From contig CP136068.1 of NCBI GenBank assembly GCA_032622095.1, forward strand, positions 14,119,729 through 14,183,728: DNA of 64,000 bases, in the 5' to 3' direction. The stretch's first letter is position 1. Each line of letters opens with the position of its first letter. Of the stretch, positions 12,108 to 24,437 are shown one piece after another. Source of the DNA: Siphonodentalium dalli. Its lineage: Eukaryota; Mollusca; Scaphopoda; Gadilida; Siphonodentaliidae. Below the pieces are notes generated by a model. It was given only the letters and a program-made list of their open reading frames with translations. It did not search any database and was not told where the DNA came from. The position numbers and the translations under genes are program-made.

Positions 12108-14358
12108 TCTATATATATAAAACCCGTCGTCTGTGTGTGTGTGTGTGTATCTGTCTGTGTGTGTATAACTCGGTCACGCTTTTGGCGCGTTTATAACTTT
12201 TTAACCATGCGTCTAATGTGACCCAAATTTGTACCACTGCCTATAGTGTGTCATAAAAGGTGACTCACCAAATTTCACGCCGATTGGTCCGAGCAAACCT
12301 GAGATCTAACATGGTCCCCAAATGCGGTATCTGCACTGAAGTAGACACTATTTCTTATGACGTTTGTCCAAATGACGTCATTGACGTCGAACGCAAACCA
12401 ACACTTGCTTTGCTATTGTAGGCGAAACTTCCATGCGCTCAACCAAAGAGTTGTTGGAAATAAGCGCTAATTGTATGTGTCAGTTCAGGTACATTGTGAA
12501 TTTAGATAACGAATGTTGATTTTGTCGCGGAAGTGCATGTATAGTGGGGTGTAGTCAAGACTCGAACGTTCTACCGTCGTTGGGAATGGGTGGATGTAGT
12601 GGGGTCAAGACTCGAACGTTCGTCGTTGGGCATGGGTACTAATTCTAATATGGTATTTTGATTCTATTTTAATTTGCCAGTTGGGTTTGAACATAAGTAA
12701 ATAATGCTGTATTTGATACGAAAGTTGTGCATTGAGTGTGGTATCGAAGGAGTACCAGTATACATGGGAGATGGCGAATGGACAGTCTGACCTCCCGCCA
12801 GTGGGTACCGTGAACTCAGTAAATTCGCCAAACTCAGTTAGAAAAATCACATTCTCGGGACAGGCCTAATAATAGGGCCTATAGTGTAAGTAATACTGCC
12901 GACGCTAATTAATGTTCTTTTAATCTTTCGGTTGAGTGCAAATCTGATAAAAGAATAAATGTTTAAAAGATCACAATGTGCGCGAAGCGCACGCAGTTTA
13001 AATTCATATAATGTGCGCGAAGCTCACTACGAGGCTGCAGACCCCTCCCCGCTAAATAAAGGTTCCGAATAGAGTCTGTTTCAGTTAGTAGGCCCTATAG
13101 ATAAAGTAAAATATCTTGATTGTTGCGTTCCATATGTGCATGCATATATATACGTGGGTTGGGGAGATGATGTTGGGGGCAAAATTACAGTTTTATTGAA
13201 ATAAAGTTTTCATACAAATGGGCCGCGCAATGCATGGCGAATGGACAGTCTGACCTCCCGCCAGTGGGTACCGTGAACTCAGTAAATTCGCCAAACTCAG
13301 TTAGAAAAATCACATTCTCGGGACAGGCCTAATAATAGGGCCTATAGTGTAAGTAATACTGCCGACGCTAATTAATGTTCTTTTAATCTTTCGGTTGAGT
13401 GCAAATCTGATAAAAGAATAAATGTTTAAAAGATCACAATGTGCGCGAAGCGCACGCAGTTTAAATTCATATAATGTGCGCGAAGCTCACTACGAGGCTG
13501 CAGACCCCTCCCCCGCTAAATAAAGGTTCCGAATAGAGTCTGTTTCAGTTAGTAGGCCCTATAGATAAAGTAAAATATCTTGATTGTTGCGTTCCATATG
13601 TGCATGCATATATATACGTGGGTTGGGAGATGATGTTGGGGGGCAAAAATACAGTTTTATTGAAATAAAGTTTTCATACAAATGGGCCGCGCAATGCATG
13701 GCGTGTGATCATTAGGCCGCATGCATAATACAGGTTCCAAAGGGGGTTAAAATGTGCTGCAAGCTCCCTATATGTGCGCGAAGCTCACGCAGTTCAAGAT
13801 CATATATAATGTGCGCGATGCGCAGAAAGGGGCTGTAGACCCCTCCCCGCTGAATAAAGTCTCCCGAATTGAGCCTGTTTCAGTATAGATAAAGTACAAT
13901 ATTTTGATTGTTGAGTTCCATATGTGCATGCATATACATGGGTTGAGGAGATGAGGGTGGGGGTAAAAAATACAATTTTATTGAAAAGTGTTCATACAAA
14001 TGGACCGCACAGTGCAGGCGTGTGATAATTAGGCGGCATGCGGAATACAGGTTCCAAAGTGAGTCCGTTCAAAATGTGCAACAAGCTCCCAAATGAAGGC
14101 TCCTGAATTGAGTATGTTTCAGTTGGTGCATAGTGGTATTTAAATAATATACTGATTTTGTTTCGTGCAATATGTGCATGCGCATATGTAGACTGCATGG
14201 TGTGTAGAAATACAGTTTTAGTGAAATAAAGTGTTCCAACGCGCATCCAGTAACAAAAAAAGAGAAGCATGACCATTCCATGTGTCCATGAAAGCGGACA
14301 CTAGAAAATGACAAAGAACATTTATATACCCGTCATTTTGTGACGGGCAACCCCCTAG
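12108..14358 (+). mobile_element. Helitron-1 copy F (+), second half of the nested dimer
   Basis: The copy starts TCTATATATATAAAACCC directly after the CTAG of copy E and ends CTAG at 14358, followed by T. It is 2251 bp because of an internal 463-bp tandem duplication; without that it matches the length of copy E. TGACGTCA lies at 12373-12380. Confidence 0.87.
12771..13698 (+). repeat. 463-bp internal tandem duplication in Helitron copy F
   Basis: ATGGCGAATGGACAGTCTGA begins at 12771 and again at 13234, and the two following ~460-bp stretches look almost identical, differing by a few indels. The junction lies at ATGCATGGCG, which also occurs at the natural continuation near 13696; this suggests repair at a short homology. 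Confidence 0.85.
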
Positions 14359-15615
14359 TATATATATATTACAGTAACTGAAACAGAGCCTTTATTCAGC
14401 GACGGAGTGGCCTGCACCTGCCCCCCACGTGCATGCACATATGGAATGTAACATAATCAACTTATTTTACTTTATTACTATTATATATATATTACAGTAA
14501 CTGAAACAGAGCCTTTATTCAGCGACGGGGTGGCTTCGCGCACATGCATTATGATCTTGAACAGGTTCTGGAGCTTTTATTCAGCAGCGTTTTGGGCCAC
14601 AGGCCATTGTACTGCGGCCCATTTTTCGCAATTCACTCCAATTTTTATATTGTATAAAACTTTGTGCGCTGTGCGCCTATGGCTCTTGAACATTTTTTTT
14701 CACTGACAAACTCTAGTTTCTACTACCACCCACATATATGCATGCACATATGGAATGCTACAAAATCAACTATATTACTTTATTACTATTATATATATGA
14801 CAGTGACTGTAACAGAGACTTTATTCGGCGACGGAGTGGTCTGCAGCCCCCCTGTGCGCTTCGCCCACTTGCATTATGATCGTCAACAGGCTCCCTTCGG
14901 GAGCTTTTATTCAGCAGCGTTTATAGGCCTAGGGCCACAGGCCCTTGAACTGCGGCCAATTTGCGCACATTTTTATATTGTATAAAACGTTATTGATCAT
15001 TTTGCCGTTTTCCGTATATGTACTCCTTCGATTCCACACACAATGCACAATTTTCATAACAAAGACACAATCCATTACTTATATTCACACTGAAGTGGCG
15101 TATTATAAGACCATTTAGCACTCATTTCGAACGATGGTATAGAACGTTCTAGTCTCGACTCTACACCGCATGCACTTCCACGACAAAAGCAACATGCATT
15201 AATTATATTCACAATCAACCTGATCTGACAATTAAAATATAGCGCCTATTTTCAACAACGATTTGGTAGAGCGCATGGAATTTGGTCAATACAATAGCAA
15301 CGCAAGTTTGGGTTTGCGTACGACGTCACATGACGTCATTTCGACAAACGTCATAAGAAATGGTATCTACTTGAGTGCAAATACTGCATTTGGTGACCAT
15401 GTTAGATCTCATGTTTGCTTTGACCAATCGGCGTGAAATTTGGTGAGTCACCTTTTACGACAGACTGTAGGTGGTGGTACAAATTTGGGCCACATTGGAC
15501 GCATGGTTGAAAAGTTATTAACGCGCCAAAAGCGTGACCGAGTTATACACACACACACACCCTCAGATACACACACACACACACACACACAGACGACGGG
15601 TTTTATATATATAGA

Positions 15616-17360
15616 CTAGGGGGGTGCCCGTCACAAAATGACGGGTACATAAATTTTCTTTGTTATTTTCGCGTTCATGGCATGGTCATGCTTCTCTTTT
15701 TGTTACTGGATGCGCGTTGGAACACTTTATTTCACTAAAACTTTATTTATACACACCCAGTCCAAATATGCGCATGCACATATTGAACGAAACAAAATCA
15801 GTATATTATTTAAATACTATGCACCAACTGAAACACACTCAATTCAGGAGCCAACATTCGGGAGCTTGTTGCACATTTTGAACGGACCCCCTTTGGAACC
15901 TGTATTCAGCATGCCGTCTAATGATCACACACCTGCACTGCGCGGCCCGTTTGTATGAACACTTTATTTCAATAAAACTGTATTTTTACCCACACCCCAT
16001 CTTCCAACCCATGTAAATGCATGCACATATGGAACGCAACAATCAAAATATTTTACTTTATCCATGCTAACTGAAACAGGCTCAATTCGGAATCTTTATT
16101 TAGAAGGGGGCCTACAGCCCCTTTGTGCACTTCGCGCATATTATATGGTCTTAAACTGCGTGAGCTTCGCGCACATATAGGGAGCTTGCAGCACATTTCA
16201 AACGGACCCTGTATTCAACATGCATCATATTGATCACACGCCCTGCACTGCGTGGCCCATTTGTATGAACACTTTATTTCAATAAAACTGTATTTTTGCC
16301 CCCAACATCATCTCCCCAACCCACGTATACATATGCATGCACATATATGGAACGCAACAATCAAGATATTTTACTTAATCTATACTAACTGAAACAGGCT
16401 CAATTCGGAACCTTTATTTAGCGGGGGAGGGGCCTGCAGCTCCTTTGTGAGTTTAAATTCATTATATGAATTTAAAACTGCGTGCGCTTCGCGCATTATG
16501 ATATTTTAAACATTTATTCTTGTATCAGATTTGCACTCAACCGAAAGATTATAAGAGCATTAATTAGCGTCGGCAGTATTGTTTACACTGTAGGCCCTAT
16601 TATTAGGCCTGTCCCGGGAATGTGCTTTTTCCAACAGAGTTCCGCCGAATTTACTGAGTTCACGGTACCCACTGGCGGGAGGTCAAACTGTCCATTCGCC
16701 ATCTTCCGTGTATACTGGTACTCCTTCGATACAACACTCAATGCACAACTTTTATATCAAAGACAGCATTATTTACTTATGTTCAAAACCAACTGGCAAA
16801 TTAAAATACCATATTAGAATTAGCACACATGCCCAACGACGAACGTTCGAGTCTTGACTCTGCACCCCACTACATCCACCCATTCCCAACGACGGTAGAA
16901 CGTTCGAGTCTTGACTACACCCCACTCTATATACATGCACTTTCGCGACAAAATCAACATTCGTTATCTAAATTCACAATGTATCTGAACTGACACATCA
17001 AGTTAGCGCTTATTTCCAACAACGCTTTGGTTGAGCGCATGGAAGTTTCGCCTACAATAGCAAAGCAAGTGTTGGTTTGCGTTCGACGTCAATGACGTCA
17101 TTTGGACAAACGTCATAAGAAATAGTGTCCACCGTAAGTGCAGATACTGCATTTGGGGACCATGTTAGATCTCAGGTTTGCTCGGACCAATCGGCGTGAA
17201 ATTTGGTGAGTCACCTTTTATGACACACTATAGGCAGTGGTACAAATTTGGGCCACATTGGACGCATGGTTAAAAAGTTATAAACGCGCCAAAAGCGTGG
17301 CCGAGTTATACACAGATACACACACACACACACAGACGACGGGTTTTATATATATATAGA
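15616..17360 (-). mobile_element. Helitron-1 copy H
   Basis: The copy runs from CTAGGGGGGTGCC plus hairpin at 15616 to TATATATAGA at 17360 (1745 bp). It abuts copies D and I. TGACGTCA lies at 17093-17100. It is the long subtype, resembling E and F. Confidence 0.84.
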
Positions 17361-19072
17361 CTAGGGGGTTGCCCGTCACAAAATGACGGGTATATAAATG
17401 TGCTTTGTTATTTTCTAGTGTCCGCTTTCGTGGACACATGGAATGGTAATGCTTCTCTTTTTTTTGTTACTGGATGAACGTTGGAACACTTTATTTAACT
17501 AAAATTGTATTTCTACGCACACAGTCTACATATGCGCATGCACATATTGAACGAAACAAAATCAGTATATTATTTAAATACTACTATGCACCGACTGAAA
17601 CATACTCAATTCAGGAGCCTTCATTCGGGAGCTTGTTGCACATTTTGAACGGACCCACTTTGGAACCTGTATTCCGCATGCCGCCTAATTATCACGCGCC
17701 TGCACTGTGTGGTCCATTTTTTACCCCACCCCATCTCCCCAACCCATGTATATGCATGCACATATGGAACGCAACAATCAAAATATTGTACTTTATCTAT
17801 ACTGAAACAGGCTCAATTCGGGAGACTTCATTTAGCGGGGAGGGGTCTACAGTCCCTTTCTGCGCATCGCGCACATTATATGATCTTAAACTGCGTAAGC
17901 TTCGTGCACATATATATAGGGAGCTTGCAGCACATTTTAAACGGACTCCCTTTGGAAGCTGTATTCAGCATGCAGCCTATAATGATCACACGCCCTGCAC
18001 TGCGCGCCCATTTGTATGAACACTTTGTTTCAATAAAACTATATTTCTGCCCCCACCATCATCTACCCAACCCACGTATATGCAGGCACACATGGAACGC
18101 AACAATCAATATATTTTCCTTTATCTATAGGGCCTACTAACTTAAGCAGGCTCTATTCGGAACCTTTATTTAGCTGGGGGCTGCAGCCCCTTAGTGAGCT
18201 TCGCGCACATTATATGAATTTGAACTGCGTGCGCTTCGCGCACATTGTGATCTTTTAAACATTTATTCTTTTATCAGATTTGCACTCAACCGAAAGATTA
18301 AAAGAACATTAGTTAGCGTCGGCAGTATTGTTTACACTGCAGGCCCTGTTATTAGGCCTGTCCCGTGAATGTGACTTTTCTAACTGAGTTTGGCGAGTTC
18401 ACGGTACCCACTGGCGGGAGGTCAGACTGTCCATTCGTCATCTTCCGTGTATACCGGTACTCCTTCGATACCACACTCAATGCGCACCTTTCGTATCAAA
18501 GACAGCATTATTTACTTATGTTCAAACCCAACTGGCGAATTAAAATACCATATTAGCACCCATTCCCAACGACGGTAGAACGTTCGAGTCTTGACTACAC
18601 CCCACTATACAGTATACATGCACTTCCGCGACAAAATCAACATTCGTTATCTAAATTCACATTGAACTTGAACTGACACATTAATTTAGCGTTTAATTTC
18701 CAACAACGCTTTGGTTGAGCGCATGGAAGTTCGCCTACAATAGCAAAGCAAGTGTTGTACTGCGTTCGACGTCAATGACGTCATTTGGACAAACGTCATA
18801 AGAAATAGTGTCTACTTGAGTGCAGATACTGCATTTGGGGACCATGTTAGATCTCAGGTTTGCTTGGACCAATCGGCGTGAAATTTGGCGAGTCACCTTT
18901 TATGACACACTGTAGGCCGTGGTACAAATTTGGGCCACATTGGACGCATTGTGAAAAAGTTATAAACGCGTCAAAAGCGTGACCGAGTTATACACAGATA
19001 CACACACACACACACAGATACACCCTCACACACACAGATACACAGACAGACGGCGGGTTTTATATATATAGA
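17361..19072 (-). mobile_element. Helitron-1 copy I
   Basis: The copy runs from CTAGGGGGTTGCC plus hairpin to TATATATAGA at 19072 (1712 bp). Two extra bases (TA) separate it from copy J. TGACGTCA lies at 18776-18783. Confidence 0.84.
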
Positions 19073-19074
19073 TA

Positions 19075-20478
19075 CTAGGGGGTTGCCCGTCACAAAATAA
19101 CGGGTATATAAATGTTCTTTGTTACTTTCTAGTGTCCGCGGTAATGAACAAATTTTCATTTGTATATTAGAAATGGAATGGTCATGCTTCTCCTTTTTTT
19201 TTGTCGCTGGATGCGCGAGGGAACACTTTATTTCACTAAAACTGTATTTTTACACACCCAGCCCACATATGCGCATGCACATATTGAGCAAAACAAAATC
19301 AGCATATTACTTTAAATATTACTACATACTAACTGAAACATACTCAATTAGGGAGCCTTTATTCAGCGACGAAGGGAGCTTGCGGCACATTTTGATCATA
19401 GTCGGACCCCCTTTGGAGTATGTATTCAGCATGCAGCATAAGGATCACAGACCCTGAACTGCGGCCCATTTGTAGGAACACTGTATTTTCTACCGCCCCC
19501 CCCCCCCACATCTCTCCCCAACCCACATATATGCATGCACATATGGAACGCAACAATCAAGATATTTTACTTTATTAATATATATACTAACTGACACAGG
19601 CTCCATTCTGTGGCCTTTATTTTGCGGGGGGGGGGGGGGGCATGTTACCCCTTTGTGCGCTTCGCGCACATTATATGATCTTAAAAGGCGCGCGCGCTTC
19701 GCGCACATTTTGATCTTTTAAACATTCTTATCAGATTTGCACTCAACTGAAAGATTAAAAGAGCATTAATTAACGTCGGCAAATTTGTTTACACTGTATT
19801 ATTAGTCCAGGTCCGGGAATGGTTTTTACTAACTGAGTTCCGGCGAATTTACTGAACGGTACCCACTGGCGGGAGGTCAGACAATGTCCATTCGCCATCT
19901 TCCGGATATACCGGTACTCCTTCGATTCCACACTCAATGCACATTCTGTACTTATGTTCACACCGAACTGGCAAATTGAAATATCATATTAGCACACATT
20001 CCCAAATATGTTAGAGCGTTCGAGTCTCGACACTAGACCTCAGCACATGCACTTCCACGACAAAATCAACATTTGTTACTTATATTCACACTGAACTTGA
20101 AATGACAAATTAATTTAGCGCCTATTTCCAACAACGCTTTGGTAGAGCCCATGGAAGTTTCGTCTACAATAGGAAAGCAAGTGTTGGTTTGCGTGCGACG
20201 TCAATGACGTCATTTTGACAAACGTCATAAGAAATAGTGTCTATGCTTGAGTGCAAATACTGCATTCCGGGACCATGTTATATCTCAGGTTTGCTTTGAC
20301 CAATCGACTTGAATTTGGTGAGTCATCTTTCACGACACAATATAGGCCGTGCATGGTATAAATTTGGGCCACATTGCATGCATGGTTGAAAAGTTATAAA
20401 CGCGCCAAAAGCGTGACCGAGTTATACACACACAGACAGACACACCCTCACAGACGACGGGTTTTTATATATATTATT
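19075..20478 (-). mobile_element. Helitron-1 copy J
   Basis: It starts CTAGGGGGTTGCC with a hairpin carrying one mismatch (CCCGTCACAAAATAACGGG). The far end is the GACGACGGGTTTTTATATATAT tract; the exact TC terminus has decayed near 20478. TGACGTCA lies at 20205-20212. Confidence 0.78.
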
Positions 20479-21047
20479 AAAATAGATTTTATATGGATGC
20501 ATGCTTCTACTCACTGCTTGCAGCCATTTATGCCAACAAGATTTCACGTCAGTTCATTTTATGATGTGTTTTATTTGGGTATAACATACCTGTTGTAATT
20601 ATACTTTGGTAGGGTTACTTACAACTACCATTGTTGCTTTTCCCATATACTTAAGATAGCCACGACTCCTGAGTCAATTTGACAACAAACTGATAACTAG
20701 ATGGTTCGCCATTTTGGCCATCATATCCAATAACGCCAGAATTCCCAGAAGTACCGGAAATAGTCGGACATTAACAAGCGATGTTGTTGACATGCCAGGT
20801 GGGTTAAGCCACTCCACATATTCAATGGGAGTTGATTTATTGATTAATGATTCTTGCAATTAATGATTGTTATATCAAAATGAGCACCTAATTTATTAAA
20901 CTCTGTGTGAACCCCAAAAACTAACACCTGCCTTAACTAACACCTGTCTTAACTAACACCTGTCTTAATTAACACCTGCCTTAACTAACACCTGTTGATT
21001 TTTTCTGTTTGTGATTTAATATTGAGTTGCTATGCTCTTGTTTCCAG
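20479..21047 (+). other. End of intron 2, unique, with a 16-bp tandem repeat
   Basis: The sequence is unique apart from five copies of a 16-bp unit (CTAACACCTGCCTTAA and variants) at about 20921-20997. It ends with the acceptor TTGTTTCCAG at 21047. No exon is seen. Confidence 0.75.
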
Positions 21048-21176
21048 ACCATTGCTGGGAGTTCATCAAAAACTACTCGCTGGAAATCATGTGCGAGAGA
21101 AGCCATGAGCTATTTTGGTCTGGCTATCGGACGAGTATTCGTTGAAGAAAACTTCGACACAGAATCTAGAGAAAAT
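21048..21176 (+). CDS. M13 peptidase exon c (RW..C region)
   Basis: 43 codons lie between TTTCCAG and GTGGGTAT, phase 0 on both sides. It encodes TTRWKSCAREA, FGLAIGRVFVEE and FDTESREN, matching the M13 block RW..C......... A.G.L[FY]V...F...S... Confidence 0.95.
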
Positions 21177-21663
21177 GTGGGTATAAAAGGAATGTTTGTC
21201 ATTTATATGTCATTATACACACACAAGATAGTTACTTTGTAAACATTCAATGATTCGGAGATAATCCGATTATACCTCTCGATTTAATGTGCAGATAATT
21301 AAGAATTTCCCTTGGAATACAATCATGTATCTTTCCACATTGTTAAGCTCTGCTATCTTGCATGTATGCATCATTCCACGTAATTATATACACGCTATTG
21401 TCACGCCCCATAAATTACATTGTTGCCGAAATTAAATGGCATCTGAACGTGGTACAAACACCAGTTACCTAATTCCGTGGTAATAATTTAGATCTGTTGT
21501 TTCCCTGGTGACTCACGTGACGTGATAAACATATCGCGTGATTGGAATATAATTCATTATACGTTTAACTATAAACTTGCAGCTTATTCTGAAAAATAAT
21601 TCACTAAGTGGAATAAAATTCAATTGTCTATATTATTTCTCAAATTACCTAGTTGTGCCATTA
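21177..21663 (+). other. Start of intron 3, unique sequence
   Basis: AT-rich unique sequence between the exon c donor and the Helitron-2 start. Nothing is recognised. Confidence 0.65.
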
Positions 21664-24437
21664 TCTATATTTGCGAATGTCTGTCTGTCTGTCTGTCTGT
21701 GTTCTATAGAAATTCACAGGGGACCATCTAGATGATGCCAAAGGGGTCTACTAGGAGTAGATTTTTACGAGAAAGATAATGGTCGGGGTTAGAATTTTCT
21801 AAAGTGACGCCGTTGTTGTCAGGGGCAGAAAAGGGGGAGGGGCAGAAATTGTTTTTGTCGCCGATTGCCACCAAAGGCGTGGTTTAAATATGGCAAAAGT
21901 CGCGCCGTTCGCGTCAGGGGTGACCGGAAGGGGGGGGGGGGCAGATTTTTTTCTCTGTCGCCGATTGCCACGAAACTTACATATAATCATCCCCATGATA
22001 TGAAGAATCCAACGGTGTAGTTTAAATATGTCACAAGTGGCGTCGTTTGAGTCAGGGATGAACGGAAGGGGAGAGGGGCACCAAAATTGATAAAGACTAA
22101 TTTTAGCGCCGATTTCCACCAAATTGATATATATTCTTCTTCATGATACAAGGAATCTAATTGTGCGATTTAACAACGCCAAATTGTTGTTTTTGGATTA
22201 GAGATTGGGAGGGGTGGGCACTAAATTTGATAATAAGTCGCCGATTGCCACCACACTTATACAAAATCATCCCCATGGTATGAGGAGTCTAATGGTGTGG
22301 CTTTTATCTGTCAAATGTGGCCTCATTCGAGTCGGGGTTGCATTGAAAGGGACAGGGGTACCAAAATTGATGCACATTGTTTTTAGCGCCAATTTCCACC
22401 AAATTGATACACGTTTTTATCCATGATACGAGGAATCTAATCGTGATTTAAAGACGCCATAGCGGTGCTGTTTGTGTGAGAGATGGAGAGGGGAGGGATT
22501 GGCACCAAATTTGATAACAAAATTGTTTAGTCGCCGATTATCACCAAACTTATAAACAATCATCTCCATGATATCAGGAGTGTAATCGTGTGGTTTAAGG
22601 ATGTCACAAGTGGGGCCATTCGAGTCAGTGGTGTATAGAGATGAGAGGGACACAAAAAATTACATCTACAGTGTTTAGTGCCGATTTCCACCAGATTGAT
22701 ACATATTCTTCTCCGTGATACGAGGAATCTTATCGTGTGGTTTAGATACACCAAATTGGTGCCCTATGGGTGAGAGATATGGGGACCTTAAATTTGATAC
22801 GAATTTGTATACTCGCCAATTTTCACTAATTTCATATATATGCACCTCTAATCTCTAATGAGTCTTAGTGTGTGCAGCTTGAGTCCGAAATAGGGACGGG
22901 AGGGTCACCAAAACTGATACAAAATATTTTTAGTACCAATTACCATCAAATTCAGACACGTTCTTCTCAAATGATACAAGAAATAAAATCGTGCTGTCTG
23001 TCTGTCTTTTTGTCTGTCTGTGTGCGTTCTATATATAACTTCACGCGGTACAATCGAGATGGCACCAAGGCGTTCTAAGGGGGGTAACTTTTTACAAGGA
23101 AGATAATGGTGTGGGTTAAAATTTTATAAAATGACGCTGTTGGTGGGAGGGGAAATTAAAAAAATATGGTGAAATAGTTTTGTCGCTGATTTCCACCAAA
23201 CAAATACATAATCACCTTCGCAATATGGCGTTGTTCGAGTCAGCGTTGCATCAACAATTGATTTAATAAACCAAATTCCACCAAATTCATACACGTTTTT
23301 CTCTAAGAATATACCATGAATTAAATCACATTTGGTGTCGTTTGCGTCACGGATGGCGAGCGGATATGCACTATCATTGATAAGATTGCTATTCGCCGAT
23401 ATCCACATATAAGTTATATACAGTCACCAGGCCATCTCCATATCATTTTAAGTAGTTGGGCGTTCACATTTCACAATCCCGACATATGGTGACCCACATA
23501 AGTCACTTGAACAATTATATCTTCTTAATAGTCATATTTATATGGGAATGGCAATCAAGGAATTCACACAATGAGCTAGCAAAAGAGATAACTAGATGAA
23601 GCATTAAACGTATATTTATCATTCTATTGAAGAGATACATATATTCGTGCAAACTGAGAGACCTCGAACCGTCAGAGGATTGCATATATATAATAACAAA
23701 ATTTAGTCTGTTCCATTCAATGCAGTTTCCACAAAAAGTTACAATTTGTCAAGAGATATGGAAGGCCTGTTCAAAAATAGTGGTCACAGTGTGCAGTCAA
23801 ATATAGTTTCTTCTGATATATAGTAGCACAAGACTTTTCAGGATCCTACCAATACTGACATCTGACAGGGGTTTTAGAACAGACTCATCGACTGACATAA
23901 ACAACTCAAAATCTCGCTCTGTGCCTGGCACACGTAGCTGATATATATGCGCAGCATCATTTCGTTTAAACTAAGAATATTTAGTCAATATATAGCACCA
24001 TGAACAGAGGACCACCTGGACATTTCTTTGAAACATCTGTATCTTCATGGATATATGATAGCCAGGTGTCCTCGAGATCTTAGTCCAACCCACTAGATTG
24101 ATTGATACATCTCAATATGTAAAACCCAATTATCATCTTTTATCGAACTAATGTGTTTATGATGTTCATGTATCATATTATAGCGTCTAATGTATACGCA
24201 GTTGTAAATAAATAAATACTTCATTATTGGTGGAACGGATTAATCGCGATAAACAGAATGACAATTGACAAGGTGAGCCACTACTTATATTCCATGACTG
24301 TAATAATCATGTTTTGTGATGCTATTTGAATATACAATTTATGAGAAAATGTATGACACTTTAAGCAAGAGCATTCTCTAATCCCAACAAATATCCACAG
24401 CATACATTAACCTGGCAACGCCGGGTAACCCTGCTAG
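21664..24437 (+). mobile_element. Helitron family 2, full-length non-autonomous copy
   Basis: It starts TCTATATTTGCGAATGTCTG after A (21663) and ends GCCGGGTAACCCTGCTAG at 24437, followed by T. It is 2774 bp. The interior contains about six diverged tandem modules (21700-23400) with recurring phrases such as GCCGATTTCCACCAAATTGATA and ATGATACGAGGAATCTAAT. The last 800 bp resembles the plus-strand complement of 3650-4500. The modules hold only chance ORFs; no Rep/helicase is seen. Confidence 0.8.

Larger units (their letters stand above)
10002..15615 (-). mobile_element. Helitron-1 copy D, split by a nested Helitron dimer
   Basis: Positions 10002-10353 and 14359-15615 are two halves of one minus-strand copy (about 1.6 kb together). 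The sequence left of the insert (...TTTATTACGATCAA) continues right of it (TATATATATTACAGTAACTG) as in copy B around 7900-7920. The insert 10354-14358 lies exactly between A (10353) and T (14359). The right half also repeats ~110 bp (ATATTACAGTAACTGAAACA at about 14367 and 14490), and it ends TATATATAGA at 15615. Confidence 0.8.
6166..20478. mobile_element. Head-to-tail array of non-autonomous Helitrons (family 1) filling intron 2
   Basis: The block is made of abutting copies of one Helitron family: seven in minus orientation, with one interrupted by two in plus orientation. In transposon orientation each starts TCTATATATATAAAACCCGT and ends with the hairpin CCCGTCATTTTGTGACGGG (7-bp stem, 5-nt loop), 7 bases, then CTAG. 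At junctions the CTAG of one copy directly meets the TC of the next (7499/7500, 12107/12108, 15615/15616, 17360/17361). There is no Rep/helicase ORF; all open frames are short and recur copy to copy because the DNA recurs. A-rich/CA-rich stretches ((CA)n, up to ~30 nt) sit near each 5' end. Confidence 0.88.

Noticed and set aside
6412-20598. Many 60-180-codon open frames on both strands across 6-20 kb, with similar proteins recurring
   Set aside because: They recur only because the Helitron copies recur; frames and lengths change between copies and none shows a known domain.
20479-21047. Search for an extra M13 exon before exon c
   Set aside because: Exon b (5811-5904) already joins exon c in phase and continuous with the family alignment, so no extra exon is needed.
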